6,203 nt of DNA from Paracoccaceae bacterium (GTDB lineage: Bacteria > Pseudomonadota > Alphaproteobacteria > Rhodobacterales > Rhodobacteraceae). This document shows, piece after piece, positions 1-5,925 of this stretch (position 1 is the stretch's first letter; every line of letters starts with the position of its first letter). Below the pieces are notes generated by a model. The model was not told the origin of the DNA, did no database searches, and worked only from the letters and a program-made list of their open reading frames with translations. The DNA is taken from NCBI GenBank assembly GCA_003561595.1, contig PWWF01000325.1, positions 1 through 6,203 on the forward strand, given 5' to 3'. A program made the translations under genes and the position numbers.

Positions 1-523
1 CAGTGATGACGCCGCGCTCTGCGAGCCCCATCTGCCGGGCCAGCGCGCGTTCGCGCAGCTCCAGCTGGGCGCGCGCGGCATCCACATCCTCGGCGGCCAG
101 GTCCAGCGCGCGTTCGGCATCACGCAGCTCGGCCTTGTCCCGCGCAAGATCGGATTGCGCAAGTGCCAGCGCCGATTCGGCATCTGACGGGTCGATGCGG
201 AACAATAGCTGGCCCTGCGCGACCTGCGCGCCATCCTCGACCCCATCACCCAGTTCCAGCACGCGCCCGCCCACGGGCGCGCGCAATTCCAGCGACCGGC
301 GGGTGCGCACCTCGCCAAAGGCCGACAGGACAGGCTCCACATCCTCGGCGCTGACGGTCATGACCCGCACTGTGAATTCACGCTCGCGCCCTGCGCCCGG
401 ACCACCGGGGGCGTCAGACCTGCTTTGAACAGCGGTCAGAAAGCTGGCGCCAGCATAGCCAAGCGCCGCGACGGACAAGGCCGCGAAGAACAGCGCCACA
501 AGGCTGCGGGTCAGAAAACGCAT
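1..523 (-). CDS. RND efflux periplasmic adaptor (HlyD/MFP family), N-terminal part
   Basis: Partial gene; 174 codons are visible and it continues past the left edge. Such adaptors sit in the periplasm and link an inner-membrane RND pump to an outer-membrane channel. The start is ATG at 523, with GGAG five bases upstream (532-529). Residues 1-30 form an uncleaved anchor or signal segment (MRFLTRSLVALFFAALSVAA) followed by a Gly/Pro-rich linker. Residues 51-75 form the first strand region (FTVRVMTVSAEDVEPVLSAF). Residues about 78-112 are the lipoyl/barrel-sandwich half (LELRAPVGGRVLELGDGVED, then LLFRID). Residues about 113-166 are charged heptad-like helix, the first arm of the coiled-coil hairpin. 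The substrate cannot be told; the pump gene would be expected just beyond the left edge. It lies downstream of moaB on the same strand, but the 87-base gap suggests its own promoter. Family assignment is firm, specificity unknown. Confidence 0.88.
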   Translation of the reverse strand, partial: MRFLTRSLVALFFAALSVAALGYAGASFLTAVQSRSDAPGGPGAGREREFTVRVMTVSAEDVEPVLSAFGEVRTRRSLELRAPVGGRVLELGDGVEDGAQVAQGQLLFRIDPSDAESALALAQSDLARDKAELRDAERALDLAAEDVDAARAQLELRERALARQMGLAERGVIT

Positions 524-610
524 GGCGACTCCGGGTTACGCGCAGTGTATCACATGGGTTATACGCGGCAAAACTGCGTTATGATCAATGCCCGTCAACG
601 CAAGAGCGCG
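524..610 (-). promoter_or_regulatory. Intergenic region with possible weak promoter for the efflux adaptor
   Basis: This is the only non-coding gap inside the minus-strand cluster. Read on the minus strand it is more AT-rich than its surroundings. It holds two weak promoter candidates: TTGATC (588-583) with TATAAC (563-558) at a 19-base spacing, and TTGCCG (571-566) with TACACT (549-544) at 16 bases. A small imperfect inverted repeat (ATACGC at 561-566 against GCGTTAT at 576-582, one bulged base) overlaps the first candidate and could be an operator. No strong terminator for moaB is visible: a short AACGC/GCGTT stem lies just after its stop codon but has no T-run. The promoter call is tentative. 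Confidence 0.3.
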
Positions 611-1153
611 TTACTTCCGTCGCAGATGTTCGTCCAGACGCGGAAAAATCTCGACAAAGTTGCAGGGGCGATGCCGGAAATCGAATTGCGGGGCCAGAAT
701 CTCGTCCCAGGCGTCCTTGCACGCGCCGGGCGATCCGGGCAGTGCGAACAGATATGTGCCCTGCGCCACCCCCGCACAGGCCCGTGACTGGATGGCCGAG
801 GTGCCGATCTTCTGCATCGACACGATGGTAAAGACAGTGCCGAACGCGTCGATTTCCTTTTCATAGACATCGCGATGCGCCTCGACTGTCACATCGCGGC
901 CCGTCAGACCCGTGCCGCCTGTGCTCAGGATCGCGTCAATCTCCGGGTCAGCGCACCAAGCGCGCAACTGATCGGCGATCTGCGCGCGGTCATCGGGCAG
1001 GATGGCGCGCGCGCGCAGGGAATGGCCCGCATCCGTGATCCGCGCCGACAGCGTATCGCCCGAGCGGTCATTGGAGGCATCGCGCGTGTCCGAGACGGTC
1101 AGCACCGCGAATCGCACCGACATGAAGGGGCGGCTGTTATCGAGTGTGCTCAT
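611..1153 (-). CDS. moaB: Molybdenum cofactor biosynthesis protein MoaB
   Basis: A 180-residue MoaB/Mog-fold protein of the molybdopterin-binding family; E. coli MoaB is about 170 residues. The family acts in adenylylation of molybdopterin before molybdenum insertion, though MoaB itself is functionally redundant in some bacteria. Visible hallmarks are the N-terminal strand [13 protein letters not shown] (13-25), the phosphate-binding [11 protein letters not shown] loop (77-87), [14 protein letters not shown] (116-129), and [14 protein letters not shown] (136-149). The C-terminal [14 protein letters not shown] (153-166) matches the E. coli MoaB ending closely. The start is taken at 1153 because that ATG overlaps the upstream glycosylase stop as ATGA and is directly preceded by a purine run GGGGGGAAGG. 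An internal ATG ten codons later (residue 11) is an alternative. No other molybdopterin genes are in the window. Probably co-translated with the glycosylase gene. Confidence 0.93.
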   Translation of the reverse strand: MSTLDNSRPFMSVRFAVLTVSDTRDASNDRSGDTLSARITDAGHSLRARAILPDDRAQIADQLRAWCADPEIDAILSTGGTGLTGRDVTVEAHRDVYEKEIDAFGTVFTIVSMQKIGTSAIQSRACAGVAQGTYLFALPGSPGACKDAWDEILAPQFDFRHRPCNFVEIFPRLDEHLRRK

Positions 1154-1965
1154 CCTTCCCCCCGCAACCGGGCCTGCAACGCCAGCAGATCGGCCCATGC
1201 CTCGCGCTTTGCGGCCGGGTTGCGCAACAGATAGGCGGGGTGCAGCATGGGCAGCGCCGGGCGGCCCGCCAGCTCGCGCCACTGCCCGCGGATTTTCGTG
1301 ATGCCCTCGGCCGTGTCCAGCAATGTCATGGCAGAAATGCGCCCCATCAGCACCACGATATCGGGGGCGGCCAGCTCGATATGGCGCAGCACGAAGGGGC
1401 GGAACATCGCGCGTTCCTCAAGACTGGGGTCGCGGTTCTGCGGTGGGCGCCAGGGCAGGATATTGGTGATGTACAGCGCGCGGGCCGGGTCAGGATGCGC
1501 GCGACCCATGCTGATGGCATTGAACATCCGGTCCAGCAACTGCCCCGCCTCGCCCACGAATGGCTTGCCCTGACGGTCCTCTTCGCGGCCCGGGGCCTCG
1601 CCCACGATCATCACGCGCGCATTTTCCTGCCCGTCGCAAAAGACCAGGTTGCGCGCCCCAAGCTGCAGGTCGCAATGGGGAAAGGCGGCCAACGCCGCTT
1701 GCAGCGCGGCCAGATCGGGGGCGGCGCGGGCGGCGGCTTCGGCCTCTGCCACCGGATCGGCCTGCGCGGGGGCGGGTGTTGCGGCTGTGGACGCGACAGC
1801 CGGGGCGGCTGCGGGGGCGGTCGGGCGCTCGGGCGCGGCGGCGGGCAGTTCAAAACGGTTGACGGGCGCATCGCAGATCGCCTCATCCACGCCAAGCTCG
1901 ACCTGCCAGGCCAGCGCGGCGCAGGCAATCTCGAAATCATTTTCCCAGTTGGCCCAAGCGTTCAT
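1150..1965 (-). CDS. Uracil-DNA glycosylase, family 4-like, lacking most Fe-S cysteines
   Basis: A 271-residue member of the uracil-DNA glycosylase superfamily, which removes uracil from DNA to start base-excision repair. The N-terminus ([13 protein letters not shown], 18-30) is followed by an Ala/Pro-rich linker (about 41-85). The catalytic domain carries GEAPGREED (122-130, water-activating motif), [14 protein letters not shown] (134-147), [13 protein letters not shown] (166-178) and HPAYLLR (242-248, uracil-binding and leucine-loop motif). These match family 4 most closely. Only one of the four usual 4Fe-4S cysteine positions remains: C98 is kept, while the expected partners read F95, W172 and F188 by motif alignment. 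I prefer ATG at 1965; an in-frame GTG at 1974 would add three residues. Neither has a strong ribosome site. The 3' end overlaps moaB by four bases (ATGA). No clear SOS box lies upstream. Confidence 0.9.
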   Translation of the reverse strand: MNAWANWENDFEIACAALAWQVELGVDEAICDAPVNRFELPAAAPERPTAPAAAPAVASTAATPAPAQADPVAEAEAAARAAPDLAALQAALAAFPHCDLQLGARNLVFCDGQENARVMIVGEAPGREEDRQGKPFVGEAGQLLDRMFNAISMGRAHPDPARALYITNILPWRPPQNRDPSLEERAMFRPFVLRHIELAAPDIVVLMGRISAMTLLDTAEGITKIRGQWRELAGRPALPMLHPAYLLRNPAAKREAWADLLALQARLRGEG

Positions 1966-1981
1966 GCGCGCCACGCTACCG

Positions 1982-1996
1982 GCCCGCCGCGCGGGC
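1982..1996. repeat. Short perfect inverted repeat in the divergent promoter region
   Basis: GCCCGC (1982-1987) and GCGGGC (1991-1996) are exact reverse complements separated by CGC. The 15-base element lies 12 bases upstream of the pyrB -35 box and 17 bases before the glycosylase start. It could be an operator or a hairpin in the glycosylase leader. In DNA this GC-rich a 6-bp palindrome may also arise by chance. Confidence 0.35.
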
Positions 1997-2007
1997 GTAA
2001 AGCGGCC

Positions 2008-2036
2008 TTGTCGTCGCGCGCCCCGGTTTCTATAAC
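2008..2036 (+). promoter_or_regulatory. Sigma-70-type promoter of the pyrB operon
   Basis: TTGTCG at 2008-2013 (4 of 6 to TTGACA) and TATAAC at 2031-2036 (5 of 6 to TATAAT) are exactly 17 bases apart. This would start transcription at about 2043, giving a leader of roughly 22 bases before the pyrB ATG at 2065. So short a leader leaves no room for a PyrR-type attenuator or a leader peptide, which suggests control by promoter activity or by a protein operator. It is the best promoter match in the window and sits in the divergent region, as expected. Confidence 0.65.
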
Positions 2037-2064
2037 GCGGTCAGGTCCGAACCCCGGGGGGAGC

Positions 2065-3033
2065 ATGACATTCTCGCAACGCCACCTGCTTGGCATCGAG
2101 CCGCTGCACCCCCAGGACATCACCAGCATCCTTGATCTGGCCGAGGAATATGTCGCGCTCAACCGCTCGGCCGAGAAACACGCCCCGGTGCTGGAGGGGA
2201 TGACGCAGATCAACATGTTCTTCGAATCCTCGACCCGCACGCAGGCGAGTTTCGAGCTGGCGGGCAAGCGGCTGGGCGCGGATGTGATGAACATGGCCAT
2301 GGCGCAATCGAGTGTGACCAAGGGCGAGACGCTGATCGACACGGCGCTGACCCTGAACGCCATGCACCCCGATCTGCTGGTCGTGCGGCATGGCCGGTCG
2401 GGGGCGGTGAACCTGCTGGCCGAGAAAGTGAATTGCGCCGTGCTGAATGCAGGCGACGGGCGACATGAGCACCCCACCCAGGCGCTGCTGGATGCGCTGA
2501 CCATCCGGCGCAAGAAAGGGCGGCTGCACCGGCTGGTGATCGCCATCTGCGGTGATATCGCGCATAGCCGCGTGGCGCGGTCGAACCTGATCCTGCTGGG
2601 CAAGATGGAAAACCGCGTGCTGCTTGTCGGCCCGCCGACGCTGATGCCACCGCAGGTGGGCGAATTCGGGGTCGAGGTATTTGACGACATGCGCGCGGGG
2701 CTGGAAGGGGCGGATGTCGTGATGATGCTGCGCCTGCAACGCGAGCGGATGGATGGCGGGTTTGTCCCCTCGGAACGCGAATATTTCCAGCGCTACGGGC
2801 TGGATGCCGAGAAGCTGGCCCATGCCAAGCCTGATGCCATCGTCATGCACCCCGGCCCGATGAACCGGGGCATCGAGATTGACGGCGCGATTGCCGATGA
2901 CATCAACCGCTCGGTCATTCAGGAACAGGTCGAGATGGGGGTGGCCGTGCGCATGGCCTGCATGGACCTGCTGGCGCGCAACCTGCGCGCGGAACGCGAA
3001 CGCGCCCGCCTGCGCGAGGCCGCCGATGGCTGA
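2065..3033 (+). CDS. pyrB: Aspartate carbamoyltransferase catalytic subunit
   Basis: A 322-residue cytosolic enzyme that joins carbamoyl phosphate and aspartate to give carbamoyl-aspartate, the first committed step of pyrimidine synthesis. Active-site signatures are all present: ESSTRT (54-59, carbamoyl-phosphate loop), [12 protein letters not shown] (82-93), VVRHGRSGA (106-114), HPTQALLDA (136-144), [11 protein letters not shown] (163-173), MLRLQRER (221-228, aspartate-binding Arg and Gln) and HPGPMNRG (262-269). The family core ends near residue 305; a charged Arg/Glu-rich tail (about 308-320) follows. There is no long N-terminal extension like that of Pseudomonas enzymes, and no pyrI regulatory-chain gene beside it. 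ATG at 2065 is the only sensible start, preceded by GGGGGGAG (2056-2063). It is the first gene of the operon and overlaps the next by 8 bp. Confidence 0.97.
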   Translation: MTFSQRHLLGIEPLHPQDITSILDLAEEYVALNRSAEKHAPVLEGMTQINMFFESSTRTQASFELAGKRLGADVMNMAMAQSSVTKGETLIDTALTLNAMHPDLLVVRHGRSGAVNLLAEKVNCAVLNAGDGRHEHPTQALLDALTIRRKKGRLHRLVIAICGDIAHSRVARSNLILLGKMENRVLLVGPPTLMPPQVGEFGVEVFDDMRAGLEGADVVMMLRLQRERMDGGFVPSEREYFQRYGLDAEKLAHAKPDAIVMHPGPMNRGIEIDGAIADDINRSVIQEQVEMGVAVRMACMDLLARNLRAERERARLREAADG

Positions 3034-3496
3034 GAAAATCCGCGAGGTCAGCCTGGGCGATACCGTGGTCGAGCTGGAGCCGGGCGAGAAACGCCTGCGT
3101 GACATCCGCTCGGACAAGGGCACCTACTGGCGCGATCATGGCGTGATGGCCGTGCTCGGCATGGGTGTTGTCGGCATGGTGCTGGCGCTGATCGGGTCGG
3201 ACCATGTGGCGATCGGGTCGCTGGGCGCGGTGCTGGCGCTGGGGGTGCGCGGCGCGTATCTGTACTCGGAGCAGATGAAATTCCACTGGGTGCTGACCAA
3301 TATGCGGCTGGTGGGGCCTGGCGGGCGGCAGGTCTATCTGCTGGAGATGGACACCGCGCGCCGCCTGTTCGGCGACATCCAGATCATCACGCGCGGCGGC
3401 GACAAGCATCTGATCAAGCATATCGCCGGATCTGAGACCGTGGTGGCCGAGATCGAGGCCGCGCGCGACAAGCGCGCCCGGCGCAAGGGGGGCTGA
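3026..3496 (+). CDS. Two-helix membrane protein with a bacterial PH-like C-terminal region
   Basis: A 156-residue protein I cannot name. The N-terminal 35 residues are hydrophilic. Two membrane helices are likely at about 38-57 and 60-80, joined by a very short turn. The remainder (about 86-148) is soluble and reads like the bacterial PH domain of YdbS/YdbT-type proteins: [10 protein letters not shown] (87-96), a Gly turn, [19 protein letters not shown] (103-121), then a predicted helix [17 protein letters not shown]. That resemblance is by pattern only. ATG at 3026 overlaps the pyrB stop by 8 bp and has GAGG six bases upstream, so translation is probably coupled to pyrB. The next gene has the same architecture, suggesting a related pair. 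By topology the PH-like part and both termini would face the cytoplasm, where aspartate carbamoyltransferase acts. A role with that enzyme is inference. Confidence 0.85.
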   Translation: MAEKIREVSLGDTVVELEPGEKRLRDIRSDKGTYWRDHGVMAVLGMGVVGMVLALIGSDHVAIGSLGAVLALGVRGAYLYSEQMKFHWVLTNMRLVGPGGRQVYLLEMDTARRLFGDIQIITRGGDKHLIKHIAGSETVVAEIEAARDKRARRKGG

Positions 3497-3499
3497 GCC

Positions 3500-3955
3500 A
3501 TGGTGCATCTGCCCGAGCATGTCACCATCGGCCCCGATGAGCATCTGGTCGCGCTGATCCATCCCGATTTCGAGGTGCAGACCCTTTGGGATGCGCTGCT
3601 GACCACGCTGTGGCTGATCCTGGGGGTGATGCTGACCATCGGGCTCGATCAATCACTGGACCGGGCCTGGTCGGGTCTGGGGCCCTGGCTGCTGCTGACC
3701 ATCGGCTTCTTTGTCGGACCTATGCTGGCGCAGCGCATCCTTGCCCCGCGCAGGCCCTATGTCCTGACCGATGCGCGCCTGATCGTCGATGCGCAGACCG
3801 AGATCGCGCTGGCCCGGCTGGGGCGGCTTCGGGCCTGGCCAACCTCGCTCGTGCTGCAGGCGGATGAGGACCCGGTCAGCCTGACGCATCTGATCAACCC
3901 GCCCGCTGTCGCGCGGCTGATCCACGACACAATCGCCACCACGCGGAGGGCCTGA
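3500..3955 (+). CDS. Second two-helix membrane protein with PH-like C-terminal region
   Basis: A 151-residue protein without a recognised name. The N-terminus (about 1-26) is short and polar. Membrane helices are likely at about 29-49 (Trp, Leu and Ile rich) and 60-79, separated by the polar loop DQSLDRAWSG. The C-terminal portion begins with RRPYVLTDARLIVD (84-97), the same Y/W-V-L-T-x-x-R-L opening as [10 protein letters not shown] in the preceding gene. It continues with EIALARLGRLRAW, SLVLQ and a closing helix NPPAVARLIHDTI (133-145), an order typical of bacterial PH-like domains. ATG at 3500 lies three bases after the previous stop and follows AAGGGGGG at a spacing of seven. Its stop overlaps the next start as TGATG. 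Its place between pyrB and the dihydroorotase-like gene argues for co-expression with them; function is unknown. Confidence 0.85.
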   Translation: MVHLPEHVTIGPDEHLVALIHPDFEVQTLWDALLTTLWLILGVMLTIGLDQSLDRAWSGLGPWLLLTIGFFVGPMLAQRILAPRRPYVLTDARLIVDAQTEIALARLGRLRAWPTSLVLQADEDPVSLTHLINPPAVARLIHDTIATTRRA

Positions 3956-5235
3956 TGCGCTGGTTCCACAATGCCCGCCTGATCGATCCCGACGCAGGCA
4001 CCGACACTATCGGCACGCTGCTGATCCGCGAGGGCCGGATCGCGGAACGTGATGGCCCCTGCCCCGATGGCGCCGAGGCCGTGGATGCGCAGGGCAAATG
4101 CCTCGCCCCCGGTATCGTCGATCTGGGCGTGCATGTGGGCGAGCCCGGCGCGCAACACAAGGAATCGCTGCGCACTGCCGGTCTGGCAGCCGCGAAAGGG
4201 GGCGTGACCACGATCGTCATGCGCCCCGATACCGACCCGGCCATCGACACGCCCGAGGTGCTGGAATACGTCACCCGCCGCGCCATGGCCCGCACGCCGG
4301 TCAATATCCGCGCCATGGCCGCGCTCACGCGCGAGCGCGCAGGGCGCGAGATGGCAGAGATCGGGCTGTTGCAGGATGCAGGTGCCGTCGCCTTTGGCGA
4401 TGGTGACAGGGTGGTGCCCGACACCCGCGTGCTTGGCCGCGCGATGACCTATGCGCGGGGTCTGGGCGCGCTGATCGTCGGCCACCCGCAGGATATCGGG
4501 CTGTCCACAGGGGCCTGCGCGACCAGCGGCAAATTCGCGTCCCTGCGCGGGCTGCCCGCTGTCTCGCCCATGGCCGAACGCATCGGGCTGGACCGCGATC
4601 TGGGGCTGGTCGAGATGACGGGCGCGCGCTACCACGCCGATCAGATCACCTGCGCCCGCGCGCTGCCGCCGCTGGAACGCGCCAAGGGCAACGGGCTGGA
4701 TGTCACCGCCGGGATCTCGATCCATCATCTGACATTGAACGAACTGGACCTTGGCGATTTCCGCACCTTCTTCAAATTCACGCCCCCGCTGCGCAGCGAA
4801 GATGACCGCCGCGCCGTGGTCGAGGCGCTGCGCGAGGGGCTTATTGACATTGTCTGTTCCATGCACAGCCCGCAGGATGAGGAATCCAAGCGCCTGCCCT
4901 TCGAGGAAGCCGCCGCAGGCGCTGTCGGGCTGGAAACGCTGCTGCCCGCCGCCATGCGGCTTTATCATTCCGAGGGGCTGAGCCTGCCGCAGATCTGGCG
5001 CGCGCTGTCGCTGAACCCGGCGCGCAGGCTGGGACTGGCCGGGGGGCGGCTGAGCACAGGCGCGCCTGCCGATCTGGTCCTGTTTGACCCCGATGCGCCC
5101 TTTGTGCTGGACCGATTCACGCTGCTGTCGAAATCCAAGAACACGCCCTTCGACGGGGCGCGCCTGCAGGGCCGCGTGCTGGCAAGCTTTGTCGCAGGCG
5201 AATGTGTCTATACGCGCGGGGGTCAGGATGCCTGA
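3955..5235 (+). CDS. pyrC: Dihydroorotase-family protein, probably non-catalytic (pyrC'/PyrX type)
   Basis: A 426-residue amidohydrolase homologue of class I dihydroorotase, full length for the family. The fold is recognisable from LAPGIVDLGVHVGEPG (50-65), GGVTTIVM (82-89), GLDVTAGISIHHLTLNE (247-263), FTPPLR (275-280), SKNTPF (394-399) and a final strand with NPARRLGL. The usual ligands are missing. HxHxR after Asp56 reads G58, H60, G62; MPNT reads RPDT (90-93); the bridging-acid site FSDDG reads FGDGD (147-151); the metal His after YHxx is Q230; and the catalytic DHAPH reads MHSPQ (303-307). Only H60 and H177 survive. Inactive homologues beside pyrB are known in Pseudomonas, where they support aspartate carbamoyltransferase assembly, and I infer the same kind of role here. 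Start ATG 3955 overlaps the previous stop by one base, with GGAGGG at 3945-3950. A true dihydroorotase should exist elsewhere in the genome. Confidence 0.93.
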   Translation: MRWFHNARLIDPDAGTDTIGTLLIREGRIAERDGPCPDGAEAVDAQGKCLAPGIVDLGVHVGEPGAQHKESLRTAGLAAAKGGVTTIVMRPDTDPAIDTPEVLEYVTRRAMARTPVNIRAMAALTRERAGREMAEIGLLQDAGAVAFGDGDRVVPDTRVLGRAMTYARGLGALIVGHPQDIGLSTGACATSGKFASLRGLPAVSPMAERIGLDRDLGLVEMTGARYHADQITCARALPPLERAKGNGLDVTAGISIHHLTLNELDLGDFRTFFKFTPPLRSEDDRRAVVEALREGLIDIVCSMHSPQDEESKRLPFEEAAAGAVGLETLLPAAMRLYHSEGLSLPQIWRALSLNPARRLGLAGGRLSTGAPADLVLFDPDAPFVLDRFTLLSKSKNTPFDGARLQGRVLASFVAGECVYTRGGQDA

Positions 5236-5836
5236 ACTGCTGACACCGCTCTGGCTGCTGGGGCTGGTGGGTCTGGGGGCCTATCTGCTGGGCTCGGTCC
5301 CCTTTGGCCTTGTGATCGCACGGGTCATGGGGCTGGGCGATCTGCGCAGCCTTGGCTCGGGCAATATCGGGGCCACGAATGTCATGCGCACCGGCAACAA
5401 GGCGGCCGGGTTGCTGACCTTTGCGCTGGATGCAGGCAAGGGCGCCATCGCGGTGCTGCTGGCGCGTGCGGCGCTGGGTGAAGATGCCGCGCAGATCGCC
5501 GGGGTGGCGGCGTTTCTGGGCCATCTTTATCCGGTGTTCATCGGGTTCCGGGGCGGCAAGGGTGTGGCGACCTTTATCGGCACGGCGCTTGCGCTGGCCT
5601 GGCCCGTGGGGCTGGCGCTCTGCGCGATCTGGGCGCTGGTGTTCAAGCTCTCGCGCATCTCGTCGCTGGCCGCCCTTGTCGCCAGCGCGCTGGGGCCGCT
5701 CTTGGCATGGGGTCTGAGCGCGGGCCATCTGGTCGCGCTGATGATCGTGCTGGCGCTGATGATCTTCTACAAACATGCCGCCAATATCCGCCGCCTGATC
5801 GACGGGTCGGAATCGCGATTCGAACGTAAACGCTGA
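5228..5836 (+). CDS. plsY: Acyl-phosphate:glycerol-3-phosphate acyltransferase PlsY
   Basis: A 202-residue inner-membrane enzyme that transfers an acyl group from acyl phosphate to glycerol-3-phosphate, making lysophosphatidate in the PlsX/PlsY pathway of phospholipid synthesis. Membrane helices are likely near 7-33, 60-80, 89-100, 113-138, 145-163 and 166-180. The three conserved cytoplasmic motifs are present: SLGSGNIGATNVMRTGNK (41-58), GHLYPVFIGFRGGKGVAT (98-115, glycine-rich substrate loop), and HAANIRRLIDGSESR (183-197). Length is typical of the family. ATG at 5228 overlaps the preceding stop by 8 bp and follows GGGGG at 5218-5222, so it is the last gene of the pyrimidine operon. Co-transcription with pyrB would link nucleotide and lipid synthesis, both needed in growing cells. 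No key motif is missing. Confidence 0.96.
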   Translation: MPELLTPLWLLGLVGLGAYLLGSVPFGLVIARVMGLGDLRSLGSGNIGATNVMRTGNKAAGLLTFALDAGKGAIAVLLARAALGEDAAQIAGVAAFLGHLYPVFIGFRGGKGVATFIGTALALAWPVGLALCAIWALVFKLSRISSLAALVASALGPLLAWGLSAGHLVALMIVLALMIFYKHAANIRRLIDGSESRFERKR

Positions 5837-5842
5837 TCGGCA

Positions 5843-5885
5843 CGGAAAATCTGCGCCTGTCGGGATGAAACATCGGCAGATTCCG
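5843..5885 (+). terminator. Stem-loop after plsY, possible terminator
   Basis: CGGAAAATCTGC (5843-5854) pairs with GCAGATTCCG (5876-5885) as a 10-bp stem with a two-base AA bulge. Within the 21-base loop, GATG (5864-5867) and CATC (5871-5874) can form a second small hairpin around AAA. It begins six bases after the plsY stop codon, a natural place to end the operon. There is no T-run after the right arm, so it may be an inefficient terminator, a 3'-end stabilising structure, or only part of a Rho-dependent site. Confidence 0.4.
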
Positions 5886-5903
5886 TTACGTATGGCAATG
5901 GAA
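5881..5903. promoter_or_regulatory. Imperfect palindrome upstream of the YnjB-like gene, possible operator
   Basis: TTCCGTTACG (5881-5890) and GGCAATGGAA (5894-5903) are imperfect inverted copies, 7 of 10 positions matching, around a TAT centre. The element ends 22 bases before the start codon and overlaps the right arm of the stem-loop. Position and symmetry suit an operator for the transporter gene, but no convincing -35/-10 pair is seen in this gap and the match could be chance. Confidence 0.25.
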
Positions 5904-5925
5904 CGCAGCACCACGGGATCACAAC

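Noticed and set aside
3..428. 141-codon plus-strand open frame at the left edge
   Set aside because: Ser/Arg/Ala-rich low-complexity translation, antisense to the efflux adaptor whose minus-strand reading is clean and domain-matched.
1144..2064. Long open upstream extension of the pyrB frame (629 codons in total)
   Set aside because: It runs antisense through the glycosylase, whose motifs are unmistakable. The pyrB family start is at 2065, with its own promoter and ribosome site.
1966..2064. SOS (LexA) box upstream of the glycosylase
   Set aside because: Only single GTTC/GAAC half-sites are present, with no second half at the seven-base spacing used in alphaproteobacteria.
2041..3123. 360-codon open frame antisense to pyrB
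   Set aside because: Its translation is Arg/His/Gln-rich, as expected from the mirror of high-GC codons, with no recognisable motif; pyrB on the other strand is certain.
3190..3220. Direct repeat GATCGGGTCG twice, 21 bases apart
   Set aside because: Lies in frame within a membrane helix region encoding Ile-Gly-Ser twice; explained by repeated residues and codon preference.
3757..4968. 403-codon open frame antisense to the dihydroorotase-like gene
   Set aside because: Long open antisense frames are common at this GC content; the composition is unlike a protein and the sense gene is well supported.
5837..5925. TPP-type riboswitch before the transporter gene
   Set aside because: The conserved thiamine-pyrophosphate aptamer segments (CTGAGA and the later ACC-rich part) are not present and the gap is too short.
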